From Chryseobacterium soli (GTDB lineage: Bacteria > Bacteroidota > Bacteroidia > Flavobacteriales > Weeksellaceae): 64,000 nucleotides of DNA. The notes beneath the pieces were generated by a model that saw only the letters and a list, made by a program, of their open reading frames with translations, was not told the DNA's origin and searched no databases. This document shows positions 49,760 to 58,176 of the stretch, piece by piece (positions within the stretch are counted from its first letter, which is position 1; each line of letters opens with the position of its first letter). A program made the position numbers and the translations under genes. The stretch covers positions 434,001 through 498,000 of the forward strand of contig NZ_JPRH01000001.1 in the NCBI RefSeq assembly GCF_000737705.1. The letters run 5' to 3'.

Positions 49760-50659
49760 TCAGACCGGAATACAGAAGTCGACCAGCATTTTACCTTCCG
49801 GATGTTCTTTAAAATTAGAATGATAGATCTCAAAAGGAAAAGCTTTTCTCATAGAATATTTATTTTCGTTCATCCATAGGAAAAGGGATACCCAACATTG
49901 CTCAAAGTCATTCAATGTCATCTCCCCGCTTCCGATAATACATTTTCCGGCGGAAATGATTTCAGGGAAAATTTTCCCTTCCGGTTTGCTCATCTTTTTA
50001 TTCAAAAGCATGGAGGCGTGAATCCTAACCTTTTCCGGAGGAGTTACTTTGAAGCTGTCATGGTATACAGAGATCATTTTAACGTGCTCTGCAGGAAAGA
50101 GGTTTTTCTTTTTCGCCCAATCTATGAGAATGGTATAGGAAGGCTCTACATTCGCAATTCCAAGACTCATTACAGAGGCCAGATTCATTTCCGGCAGTTC
50201 TTTTACTTCGATTTTTAAATTCATGGCTGACCAATTTAGCAGGTTTTCTATTTTACAAATGTAGGGGTCGAAAACCGGGGCAATTTGTCCGTTCTTGCGT
50301 TCTTTCTGTATAATTTTATGAAAGGTTTCCGGTGCTGATTTCCGGAACGCAGACGGTGATATTCCATAGTATTTTTTAAATGTTTTACAGAATACTGAAT
50401 GACTAGAAAATCCCAGATCAAGATAGATTTCTTTTATTTCAATCTCCTTCCGAACAGCCAGGTAAAAGGCACTCTTTTCTATTTTCTTTCTTACAATATA
50501 GACCTGGAGCGTCTCTCCCGTTATGAGCTTAAATATCCTGTGAAAATGAAATGGCGAATAGGCACCGATCTTTGCAATTTTCTCTAAAGAAAGATCGGCA
50601 TCAAGATGATCATCAATATATTGGATGGTTTTTACAATCCTTTTGGTATATTCTTCCAC
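49760..50659 (-). CDS. AraC-family regulator with GyrI-like domain
   Basis: A 299-residue transcription factor. Two helix-turn-helix units of the AraC type fill residues 8-105 (LSLEKIAKIGAYSPFHFHRIF and IKEIYLDLGFSSHSVFCKTFKKYYG, quoted in part). The C-terminal half (about 145-299) is a GyrI/SOUL-like small-molecule-binding domain beginning KIEVKELPEMNLASV. This Rob/BmrR-like layout is typical of effector-responsive regulators of drug or stress genes. Targets are unknown; sodC is divergent. Confidence 0.85.
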   Translation of the reverse strand: MEEYTKRIVKTIQYIDDHLDADLSLEKIAKIGAYSPFHFHRIFKLITGETLQVYIVRKKIEKSAFYLAVRKEIEIKEIYLDLGFSSHSVFCKTFKKYYGISPSAFRKSAPETFHKIIQKERKNGQIAPVFDPYICKIENLLNWSAMNLKIEVKELPEMNLASVMSLGIANVEPSYTILIDWAKKKNLFPAEHVKMISVYHDSFKVTPPEKVRIHASMLLNKKMSKPEGKIFPEIISAGKCIIGSGEMTLNDFEQCWVSLFLWMNENKYSMRKAFPFEIYHSNFKEHPEGKMLVDFCIPV

Positions 50660-50808
50660 TTCGAAGGGTTTATCGGTAAAGGTAGTAAGATAGCCTCAAT
50701 TGAAGTTGTCTTTTATTGCTGCTTTTTGAAAAAGAACTGCAATCATAAAGTCTTTTAAAAATAATCTCTACATTTATATAATTATTAAATCACTTAAAAT
50801 TATATACA

Positions 50809-51312
50809 ATGAAAGTACAAAAATTAGCATTATTGGCGGGATGCGCATTATTTGCTGTTTCTTGCGGAACAATGAAAACCTATCCTGTAAACGCTAAAAG
50901 CGGAACACAGACAGGAGGAACTGCTAAGTTTACCCAAAAAGGAAATGAGGTGGTAATGAAGCTTGATATCACAAATCTTACTCCGGGAATTCACGCGGTA
51001 CATATTCATGAAAAAGGTGACTGCTCTGCAGCAGACGGAACCTCAACAGGTGGACACTGGAATCCTGCTAAGGACGACCACGGAAAATGGGGTGCCGAGC
51101 ATTTCCACATGGGAGATATCGGTAATTTGGTAGCAGACCAGAGCGGTAATGCTACGCTGACTTTCAAGACGGACAAATGGTGCCTTGGGTGTACAGATGA
51201 GTCGAAAAACATCATCGGAAAAGGTCTTATCGTGCACGCAGCAGCTGATGACTTCCATACTCAGCCAACAGGGAATGCAGGCGGAAGAGTAGGTTGTGTA
51301 GAAATTAAATAA
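50809..51312 (+). CDS. sodC: Cu/Zn superoxide dismutase (lipoprotein)
   Basis: A 167-residue Cu/Zn superoxide dismutase. Signal peptide with a lipobox ending in AVSC (Cys about 19), so probably a periplasmic lipoprotein. Copper ligands HAVHIHEKGDC (about 63-73) and zinc ligands in GGHWNPAKDDHGKWG and HFHMGDIGNL are intact, as is the catalytic Arg in GNAGGRVGCV. Near-consensus -7 TACATTTA lies at 50771-50778. It shares a bidirectional terminator with prc. Confidence 0.95.
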   Translation: MKVQKLALLAGCALFAVSCGTMKTYPVNAKSGTQTGGTAKFTQKGNEVVMKLDITNLTPGIHAVHIHEKGDCSAADGTSTGGHWNPAKDDHGKWGAEHFHMGDIGNLVADQSGNATLTFKTDKWCLGCTDESKNIIGKGLIVHAAADDFHTQPTGNAGGRVGCVEIK

Positions 51313-51327
51313 TTAAGTATTTGAAAT

Positions 51328-51362
51328 AAAAAATCCGCTGATGAAAAATCAGCGGATTTTTT
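51328..51362. terminator. Bidirectional terminator between sodC and prc
   Basis: A perfect 15-base stem (aaaaaatccgctgat/atcagcggatttttt) with loop gaaaa. It ends five bases before the prc stop codon. Confidence 0.88.
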
Positions 51363-51366
51363 ATGT

Positions 51367-53496
51367 TTATGATTTTGTCCCCATGTCTGCAACGATATTC
51401 ATTGCTTCCTGAAGGTATGGATCCTTTTTAAGGTTTTTGATCCACATATCAGATTTTTTCTTGAAGGCTTCATCTTTTTTCTCTCTTTCCATTTCTCCCG
51501 GATACATCGTGAATTGAAGGCCGTTTTCAAATTTGGTTAACGCCTTGAATTTTTCAATCTGAGCTTTTCTCTGCTTCATCAATTCATTGAATTTATTGAT
51601 ATTAAGTGTGATGGTTTCTTCTTTATCCAGTTTTTCTCTCCACTGAGCAGATTCTAATAGCAGCTGATAATTGCTGTTTTTAGCCATTCTTTCTGCACTT
51701 GATTTCTCAAGGGCTACTGCATTGAAGTAGTTTAATTTTTTAAAGCTTGTTCCTGGAATTTTATCCCATGCCAATGCATAATCATCATATCGCTCTCCTA
51801 CTTCAGCATAAGTAAAGAAGTCTTTCATCTGAATATCAGAAACAATACCTTTTCTCTGGGTAGATTCTCCTGTAATTCTGTAAAACTTCTGAATAGTCAG
51901 TTTTAAAGATCCGAAATCATCTTCTGTATTCAGGAATCTGTTTAAATCAACAAAGGTCTGTACAGTTCCTTTTCCAAATGACTGCGGAGAACCGATAATC
52001 ATTGCTCTTCCGTAATCCTGCATTACTCCTGCCAAAATCTCTGATGCCGATGCTGAAAGCTCATTCTGCATGATTACTAATGGCCCTGTCCAGATCGGAG
52101 TTTCATTTTTATTTTTTAAGGTCTGAATTTTACCGTTTCCGTCTTTCACCTGAACATAAGGTCCTGCTTCCATGAAAAGTCCCATGATATCTCCAACTTC
52201 CGTTAAAGAACCACCTCCATTGTTTCTCAAATCTAGCACGATTCCTTCGATGTTCTGAGATTTCAGTTTAATGATTTCATTTTTAATGTCATCAGAAGCA
52301 TTTCTCCCTTTGGCATCTTCAAAATCAGCATTAAAGCTTGGAAGGTTGATGAAACCGTATTTTTTCCCGTTTGGAGAGTTTACCACAATACTTCTTGCGA
52401 AAGTATCTTCAATGGCAACCTCTTCACGGATCATCGTTACATCTTTCGTTGTACCGTCTTTTTTCTGAACCGTTAATGTTACTGGTGTTCCTTTTTCTCC
52501 TCTGATCAATCGTACTGCTTCATCAGAAAGCATTCCCACTACATTTACAGCGTCACTTTTCGGATTAGATCTTACTTTTAGAATTTTATCTCCTTCTGAA
52601 AGCTGTTTAGATTTCCATGCCGGTGCACCAATCGTTAAAGCACCCAGATACAGATTTCCTTTTTTCTCCTGAATAAGTGCTCCAATACCGATTACTTTAC
52701 CTTTAAACTGGGTATCGAAATCTTCTTTGTCTTTCGGAGAATAATAGTTGGTATGCGGATCGAATACTTCAGTATACGCATTCATATACACAGTAAACCA
52801 ATCCATTTTCTTTCTCTTTTTGAATCTGGTGAATGTTTCTTTTACAAGATCTTTCACTTCGTCCGTCGCTTTGATTCTTTTTTGATCAGGAGAAAGCGGC
52901 TGAAATTTAATAGTATCTTTTAAATTATATTTCTGAACAGAATCTTTTTTCTCTTTTTGAGCTTCTTCTTTGCTGTTCATTGATTCTATTTCCTGAAGAA
53001 TATTGTATTTAATGAATTTTTTCCATTCATTATACTGTTCCTGCTTATTGGCCGGCACTTTTTTAAGTTTCGGTTCAAGAGTAAGGGATTCGTCTTCTTC
53101 CAGGTTAATAGGCTTGCTGAAAATATCCTGAGTGATTTTATCAATCTCATCTACCCTTTGGTACAATCTGTCGATGGTAAGTTTATAGAAAGTCAAATCT
53201 CCCTGGCTGATATAATCATCAAGCTTGGTTTCATGCTTTCCGAATTCGTCCATATCCGACTGCAGGAAATATCTTTTTCCGGAATCAATTAATTCAAAAT
53301 AATGCTTGTAAACATCCTTTGAATAGGCATCATTAATAGCTTTGGGACTATAATGCAAGTAAGAAAGTGTATTTTTAACGCTCACCATTATTGTCTGCAT
53401 TTTTTCATCATCATTTTTAGGTGAGTTGAAGCAAAACATTAGACTTGTTAATGGAATTAGGAGTAAAAATTTATTTAGTTTAAAATTTTTCCACAT
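51367..53496 (-). CDS. prc: Carboxy-terminal processing protease (tail-specific, Prc type)
   Basis: A 709-residue periplasmic serine protease of the S41/Prc family. N-terminal hydrophobic segment (FLLLIPLTSLMFCF), helical region, PDZ domain (about 255-330), then the peptidase with nucleophile Ser in NELSASASEIL near residue 481 and Lys in SFGKGTVQTF near 508. A C-terminal helical extension follows, as in E. coli Prc. The ATG at 53496 is chosen because the promoter TAAATTTG (53575-53582) overlaps the longer alternative at 53577. Confidence 0.92.
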   Translation of the reverse strand: MWKNFKLNKFLLLIPLTSLMFCFNSPKNDDEKMQTIMVSVKNTLSYLHYSPKAINDAYSKDVYKHYFELIDSGKRYFLQSDMDEFGKHETKLDDYISQGDLTFYKLTIDRLYQRVDEIDKITQDIFSKPINLEEDESLTLEPKLKKVPANKQEQYNEWKKFIKYNILQEIESMNSKEEAQKEKKDSVQKYNLKDTIKFQPLSPDQKRIKATDEVKDLVKETFTRFKKRKKMDWFTVYMNAYTEVFDPHTNYYSPKDKEDFDTQFKGKVIGIGALIQEKKGNLYLGALTIGAPAWKSKQLSEGDKILKVRSNPKSDAVNVVGMLSDEAVRLIRGEKGTPVTLTVQKKDGTTKDVTMIREEVAIEDTFARSIVVNSPNGKKYGFINLPSFNADFEDAKGRNASDDIKNEIIKLKSQNIEGIVLDLRNNGGGSLTEVGDIMGLFMEAGPYVQVKDGNGKIQTLKNKNETPIWTGPLVIMQNELSASASEILAGVMQDYGRAMIIGSPQSFGKGTVQTFVDLNRFLNTEDDFGSLKLTIQKFYRITGESTQRKGIVSDIQMKDFFTYAEVGERYDDYALAWDKIPGTSFKKLNYFNAVALEKSSAERMAKNSNYQLLLESAQWREKLDKEETITLNINKFNELMKQRKAQIEKFKALTKFENGLQFTMYPGEMEREKKDEAFKKKSDMWIKNLKKDPYLQEAMNIVADMGTKS

Positions 53497-53574
53497 AAAC
53501 TGTCTGGATTTATTATTTTTTTTAAAGTATGTACTGATATTAGTAGCAACATTTAATTCGCTGTTACAAACTAT

Positions 53575-53582
53575 CAAATTTA
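53575..53582 (-). promoter_or_regulatory. -7 promoter element of prc
   Basis: TAAATTTG on the minus strand, a perfect match 78 bases upstream of the chosen ATG. It is divergent from the surE element. Confidence 0.5.
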
Positions 53583-53615
53583 ATACCTTATTTACAATTA
53601 TCGAATAGTTTTAAG

Positions 53616-53623
53616 TATTTTTG
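53616..53623 (+). promoter_or_regulatory. -7 promoter element of surE
   Basis: TATTTTTG, a perfect TAnnTTTG match, 18 bases before the ATG at 53642. An in-frame ATG-like start at 53621 lies on the element and is rejected. Confidence 0.55.
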
Positions 53624-53641
53624 TTAAAATTAAAATATTTT

Positions 53642-54412
53642 ATGGAAAGACCTCTTATTCTGGTTACTAATGATGATGGAATTACAGCACCAGGAATCAG
53701 AAACCTTATCAGTTTTATGAACGAGATTGGAGAAGTGGTTGTTGTAGCACCCGATTCTCCTCAAAGTGGAAAAGGACATGCCATTACCATTAATTCTACC
53801 TTAAGTTTTGAAGAAGTAAGCTTAGAAGGGCCTCAAACCGACTTTTCATGCAGTGGGACTCCTGTAGATTGTGTAAAGATGGCACTTGATAAAATTTTAA
53901 CAAGAAGACCGGATATCGTTGTTTCAGGAATCAATCACGGAGCCAACTCTTCTATCAATGTGATCTACTCCGGGACTATGTCTGCAGCCGTAGAAGCAGG
54001 GGTTGAAGGTATTCCTGCCATTGGATTCTCTCTGCTTGATTTCAGCTGGGAGGCAGATTTCACACAGGCTAAAGAATTTATTCAGAATATTGTCCGAAGA
54101 ACATTAGAAAATCCAATGCCGAAAGGAATTGTGTTAAATGTAAATATTCCGAAGCTTTCCGCCGGAGAGATCAAAGGAATAAAAGTATGCAAGCAGGCCC
54201 AGGCAAAATGGGAAGAAAGCTTTGATGAAAGAATCAATCCTCATGGTAAAAAATATTACTGGCTGACAGGCTATTTCAATAATATGGATGAGTCTGAAGA
54301 TGCTGATGAAACGGCTTTAGCCAATGGATATATTTCAATTGTTCCGGTAAAGTTTGATATGACCGCTTATGAGTATATGAAAACGCTGGAAGAAGTAATG
54401 AATTTTAATTAA
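53642..54412 (+). CDS. surE: 5'-nucleotidase / survival protein SurE
   Basis: A 256-residue SurE, a metal-dependent nucleoside-monophosphate phosphatase. The metal-binding Asp pair is in ILVTNDDGITAPGI (Asp11, Asp12); Ser in APDSPQSGKGHAI and Asn in VSGINHGANSS complete the site. SGTPVDCVKMAL is the dimer/active-site loop. It shares the stop/start TAATG with the next gene. Its partner Pcm is not here; the downstream gene is an acetyltransferase. Confidence 0.95.
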   Translation: MERPLILVTNDDGITAPGIRNLISFMNEIGEVVVVAPDSPQSGKGHAITINSTLSFEEVSLEGPQTDFSCSGTPVDCVKMALDKILTRRPDIVVSGINHGANSSINVIYSGTMSAAVEAGVEGIPAIGFSLLDFSWEADFTQAKEFIQNIVRRTLENPMPKGIVLNVNIPKLSAGEIKGIKVCKQAQAKWEESFDERINPHGKKYYWLTGYFNNMDESEDADETALANGYISIVPVKFDMTAYEYMKTLEEVMNFN

Positions 54413-55074
54413 TGTACGAGAAATTAGATAATCCTGTCTATCATTCACTTAATGAATATCATCAGAAGTTTTGCTTATCCTTTGGTGATACTAAATTCTA
54501 TACCCCTGAAGTAGCTGCTTTTGGAGGTTCTTTACAGCAAGCAACCGAAAGTGAACTCGCCGGCTATCAAAAGATCTGCGATGATTTTTTGGTTTTCGGG
54601 ACGAAACCTGATGCAAAAAACTTTACCGATTTTTCCAGGCTTGTCTGTGATCAGTATGTTCTGGAAAACAATATTGAAATTGATTTTACTGAAGAAATTG
54701 TTCTTTTACAGGAGGAAAACCAGGATGAACTGCTGTCTTTTGTCAGAAAGTTTTATCCTCATTACTTTAAAAACAGAACACCGGAATTAGGACGTTATTT
54801 TGGAATTTTCAAAGATGATAAGCTTGTGGCTGTCACGGGCGAAAGAATGCAGATGAATGATATGACGGAAGTAAGTGCCGTAATCACCGATACAGATTAT
54901 TTAGGTAAAGGGTATGCCAAACAGCTGGTAGCGTTCGTTGCCGGTAAAATTTTTGAAGACGGCAAAACGCCTTTTCTCCATGTTGCTGAAAGTAATGAAG
55001 GTGCCAAAAAACTGTATGAGAAACTGGGTTTCCATCACAGAGGAAAAATAAATTTGTGGGGTATTAAGGGATAA
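54412..55074 (+). CDS. GNAT acetyltransferase with N-terminal extension
   Basis: A 220-residue protein. The C-terminal half is a GNAT domain: RYFGIFKDDKLVAVTGERM, EVSAVITDTDYLGKGYAKQL (motif A, with LGKGYA) and GAKKLYEKLGFHHRGKI. The first 100 residues have no clear family. It overlaps surE by one base and is translationally coupled to it, ending at the hairpin at 55096-55134. Substrate unknown. Confidence 0.8.
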   Translation: MYEKLDNPVYHSLNEYHQKFCLSFGDTKFYTPEVAAFGGSLQQATESELAGYQKICDDFLVFGTKPDAKNFTDFSRLVCDQYVLENNIEIDFTEEIVLLQEENQDELLSFVRKFYPHYFKNRTPELGRYFGIFKDDKLVAVTGERMQMNDMTEVSAVITDTDYLGKGYAKQLVAFVAGKIFEDGKTPFLHVAESNEGAKKLYEKLGFHHRGKINLWGIKG

Positions 55075-55095
55075 TTCCTTATCCTATCAAAATAT

Positions 55096-55134
55096 AAACC
55101 GTTAAGACTGGGTATTCCTATGTCTTAGCGGTTT
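55096..55134 (+). terminator. Terminator after the surE-acetyltransferase unit
   Basis: A 13-base stem with one G-T pair (aaaccgttaagac/gtcttagcggttt) and a 13-base loop, followed by a T run. Confidence 0.75.
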
Positions 55135-55227
55135 TTTACTAAATGCAATACAAAAATAAGGTTACTTATTGAAAATCAATTGAATTCAAGAGGTTTAAGC
55201 ATTCATCTTTTTACATAAAAAAAACAT

Positions 55228-55250
55228 AAAATCCCGTATTTCGGGGTTTT
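55228..55250. terminator. Second hairpin upstream of guaC
   Basis: A 9-base stem with one G-T pair (aaaatcccg/cggggtttt), followed by a mixed AT-rich tail. It lies 48 bases before the guaC ATG and may be a second terminator or leader hairpin. No purine-riboswitch-like structure is evident. Confidence 0.5.
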
Positions 55251-55297
55251 CATTAAATCTTTTTCCTACATTTATTATGACTTAATTTTTTCCAAAT

Positions 55298-56338
55298 ATG
55301 AGAATAGAATATGATATAAAGTTAGGATTTAAGGATGTAATGTTCCGTCCTAAACGTTCCACTTTAAAATCCCGCTCCGAGGTTAATCTTGAAAGAGAAT
55401 TTACCTTTAAACATACGAAAAAGAAATGGCAGGGTATCCCGATTATTGCGGCCAACATGGATACGGTAGGGACTTTTGAAATGGCGGTAGAACTGGCAAA
55501 AGAAAAAATCATTACGGCCGTTCATAAACATTATTCTGTTGAAGAATGGACTGCATTTTTAGACAGCCAGCCTGAAAGCATTCATCAGTATATTGCTTTG
55601 AGTACAGGAACAGGGAAAGCGGATGAAGAGAAGATAAGATTAATCCTTGAAAAGCACCCAAAAATCGAGTTTCTGTGTATTGATGTAGCAAACGGATATT
55701 CCGAGCATTTTGTGGACTTTGTGAAGAAAGCAAGAGGCAATTTCCCGGATAAAATTATCATGGCAGGAAATGTTGTTACCGGAGAAATGGTAGAAGAACT
55801 TCTTCTGGTAGGGGCTGATATTATCAAAGTAGGAATTGGACCCGGTTCTGTTTGTACAACGCGTATAAAAACGGGTGTGGGCTATCCGCAGCTTTCAGCT
55901 ATTATAGAATGTTCTGATGCAGCACATGGCTTAGGAGGTCATATTATTGCAGACGGTGGATGCAAGGTTCCCGGCGATGTGGCAAAAGCTTTTGGTGGTG
56001 GAGCAGATTTCGTTATGCTTGGCGGTATGTTTGCCGGCCATGATGAAAGCGGCGGCGAAATGATTGAAGAAAACGGCAAAAAATTCCGCCTATTCTATGG
56101 AATGAGCTCAAAAACAGCGATGGATAAACATTCCGGAGGGGTAGCTGAATACCGTTCATCTGAAGGTAAAACCGTAAAAGCAGCTTATAAAGGTCCTGTT
56201 TCTGAAACGGTAAAAGATATTTTGGGCGGCGTACGTTCAACTTGTACATATGTTGGGGCTTCCAAATTGAAAGAATTGTCTAAGAGAACTACTTTCATAC
56301 GGGTACAGGAGCAGGAAAACCAAATTTTTAAAGACTAA
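55298..56338 (+). CDS. guaC: GMP reductase
   Basis: A 346-residue GMP reductase that converts GMP to IMP with NADPH, part of purine salvage. TIM-barrel IMPDH/GMPR family: [20 protein letters not shown] at the N-terminus and [17 protein letters not shown] with catalytic Cys186, the same number as in E. coli GuaC. There are no CBS domains, which separates it from IMP dehydrogenase. Preceded by a near-consensus TACATTTA at 55265-55272. Convergent with fabG, separated by a long perfect hairpin. Confidence 0.95.
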   Translation: MRIEYDIKLGFKDVMFRPKRSTLKSRSEVNLEREFTFKHTKKKWQGIPIIAANMDTVGTFEMAVELAKEKIITAVHKHYSVEEWTAFLDSQPESIHQYIALSTGTGKADEEKIRLILEKHPKIEFLCIDVANGYSEHFVDFVKKARGNFPDKIIMAGNVVTGEMVEELLLVGADIIKVGIGPGSVCTTRIKTGVGYPQLSAIIECSDAAHGLGGHIIADGGCKVPGDVAKAFGGGADFVMLGGMFAGHDESGGEMIEENGKKFRLFYGMSSKTAMDKHSGGVAEYRSSEGKTVKAAYKGPVSETVKDILGGVRSTCTYVGASKLKELSKRTTFIRVQEQENQIFKD

Positions 56339-56339
56339 A

Positions 56340-56372
56340 AAAGAAAGCCATATCACTGATATGGCTTTCTTT
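56340..56372. terminator. Bidirectional terminator between guaC and fabG
   Basis: A near-perfect palindrome: 16-base arms (aaagaaagccatatca/tgatatggctttcttt) with a single C between them, two bases after the guaC stop. Confidence 0.88.
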
Positions 56373-56390
56373 ATATTGATATATTGTATT

Positions 56391-57134
56391 TTATGTAAGC
56401 ATTGCACCGTCAACATTCAAGGTCTGCCCTGAAATGTAAGCCGCCATATCGCTTCCTAAAAAGACGCATGCATTTGCAACATCTAGTGTATTTCCTAATC
56501 TCTTCATTGGAATACTATCTCTCCATTCCTGAATTCTTTTTTCGTCTAACACAGAAGTCATTTCTGTTTCAATGAATCCCGGAGCAATCGCGTTGCATCG
56601 GATATTTCTTGAACCTAATTCAAGCGCAACAGATTTTGAGAAACCAATAACCCCTGCTTTAGAAGCAGCATAATTGGCCTGACCTGCATTTCCGCTGATC
56701 CCTACAACAGAAGTCATATTGATGATAGAACCGGATTTTGCCTTCATCATCGGCTTAATAACTGCTTTTGTAAGATTAAATACTGAATCTAAGTTAATAC
56801 TCATTACAGCATCCCAATCTTCTTTTGACATTCTCAATAGCAGATTATCTCTTGTAATTCCAGCATTATTAACTAAAATATCGATTTGCCCAAATTCGGT
56901 CATTACATCATCCACTAATTTTTGAGCGGCATCGTAGTCTGATGCGTCAGATTGGTAACCTTTAATTTGAGTTACAGAACTTAAAGCTGCTTCTAATTCT
57001 TTAGCTTTGTCTACAGATCCGGCATAGGTAAATGCTACTTTTGCACCATGCTGCACAAAAACTTCTGCAATCGCTTTTCCGATACCTCTTGTAGCTCCGG
57101 TAATTAGTGCTACTTTTCCTTCTAATAGTTTCAT
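56391..57134 (-). CDS. fabG: 3-oxoacyl-ACP reductase FabG
   Basis: A 247-residue short-chain dehydrogenase of fatty-acid elongation. Nucleotide-binding ALITGATRGIGKAI is at residues 8-21, NNAGITRDNLL near 88, and the catalytic Tyr and Lys are in ANYAASKAGVIGFSK. IAPGFIETEMT is the typical specificity region. The ATG at 57134 gives the usual MKLLEGKVALITG; an ATG four codons upstream is less likely. Promoter at 57225-57232. Confidence 0.94.
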   Translation of the reverse strand: MKLLEGKVALITGATRGIGKAIAEVFVQHGAKVAFTYAGSVDKAKELEAALSSVTQIKGYQSDASDYDAAQKLVDDVMTEFGQIDILVNNAGITRDNLLLRMSKEDWDAVMSINLDSVFNLTKAVIKPMMKAKSGSIINMTSVVGISGNAGQANYAASKAGVIGFSKSVALELGSRNIRCNAIAPGFIETEMTSVLDEKRIQEWRDSIPMKRLGNTLDVANACVFLGSDMAAYISGQTLNVDGAMLT

Positions 57135-57499
57135 ATTTCTTGACAATTATTTTCTTATAACTAACTAGCCTTTTAAAAGTTGGCTCGTATAACGTGTTCA
57201 ATTGTATCAAAATTAAACAGTCCGCAAAGATATTATAATTTGTTATTCAAAGTATTTTAAATCATCAAATTACTTCACTTTTTTGTCTGTTTTTTGTCAT
57301 ATCTGCTAATGGGAAGCATTCATATTTCTAAATATAGTGAAATAAATATACTCAAATTTCTTTTCTTCTTCTATTTTAAGAGATTCTTTTCTATCTAATA
57401 ATCATTACGTACGCATCTGAATATAACCTTACCTCCTTCTCTATCTTTTTTAATAAAAAGGATCTTTATATACTGGCTGGATACTTTCTTAGCTCAGTC
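57135..57499. other. Gene-poor gap between fabG and rsmI
   Basis: About 365 bases, very AT-rich. It holds the fabG promoter at 57225-57232. I see no reading frame with a credible start and no further hairpin; the region next to rsmI (57300-57499) shows nothing I can support. Confidence 0.6.
57225..57232 (-). promoter_or_regulatory. -7 promoter element of fabG
   Basis: TATCTTTG on the minus strand, a perfect TAnnTTTG match, 91 bases upstream of the fabG ATG, which implies an unusually long leader. Confidence 0.5.
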
Positions 57500-58174
57500 T
57501 CAAATAGAATTATTTACAATCAGAACAATCTCTCCTTTTAAAGTTTTACTTTTAGAAAATTCAATTAATTCATTGATTGTTCCGCGTTTAGTTTCTTCGA
57601 ATTTTTTTGATATTTCACGGCTTAAGCTCGCTTTCGTGTGTTCGCCGAAGAATTCTTTGATCTGTTCCAGCGTTGTATTGATTTTATGAGGACTTTCATA
57701 CAGAACAATAGTTTTCTTTTCTTCTGCAAGCTGTTTAAGCTTAGTCTGCCTTCCTTTTTTCTGAGGTAAGAAACCGGCAAATAAGAACTCGTTATTCGGC
57801 AGTCCTGATACTACCAGTGCAGGCACAAAAGCTGTGGCTCCCGGCAGGCAGATCATTTCAATATCATTATCCGAACCTGCTTTTGAAAGCAGATAGCCGG
57901 GGTCTGAAATTCCCGGAGTTCCCGCATCTGTAATAATAGCAACATTCTGTCCGCTTTTAAGGTCCGTAATTACCTTTTCCGTGGTCTGGTGCTCATTATG
58001 AAGGTGATAAGATTTTAAAGGTTTAGAGATCTCGTAATGCTTCAAAAGAATTCCGGAGGTTCTCGTGTCTTCACATAAAATATAATCAACTTCCTTCAGT
58101 ACGTTAACCGCTCTGAAAGTCATATCCTGCAAGTTCCCTACCGGTGTAGGGACAAAATAAAGTATTCCGCTCAA
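57500..58174 (-). CDS. rsmI: 16S rRNA (cytidine-1402-2'-O)-methyltransferase RsmI
   Basis: A 224-residue tetrapyrrole-methylase-fold enzyme that methylates C1402 of 16S rRNA. The N-terminus (ILYFVPTPVGNLQDMTFRAV) and ITDAGTPGISDPGYLL near residue 80 are diagnostic, as is KKTIVLYESPHKINTTL. It ends after EIVLIVNNSI, shorter than E. coli RsmI, as in many Bacteroidota. It starts two bases after the acidic repeat protein gene and is thus co-transcribed with it. Confidence 0.94.
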   Translation of the reverse strand: MSGILYFVPTPVGNLQDMTFRAVNVLKEVDYILCEDTRTSGILLKHYEISKPLKSYHLHNEHQTTEKVITDLKSGQNVAIITDAGTPGISDPGYLLSKAGSDNDIEMICLPGATAFVPALVVSGLPNNEFLFAGFLPQKKGRQTKLKQLAEEKKTIVLYESPHKINTTLEQIKEFFGEHTKASLSREISKKFEETKRGTINELIEFSKSKTLKGEIVLIVNNSI

Positions 58175-58176
58175 AA

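Noticed and set aside
53497..53577. Longer start for prc
   Set aside because: The extension would overlap the TAAATTTG element and adds residues without resemblance to Prc.
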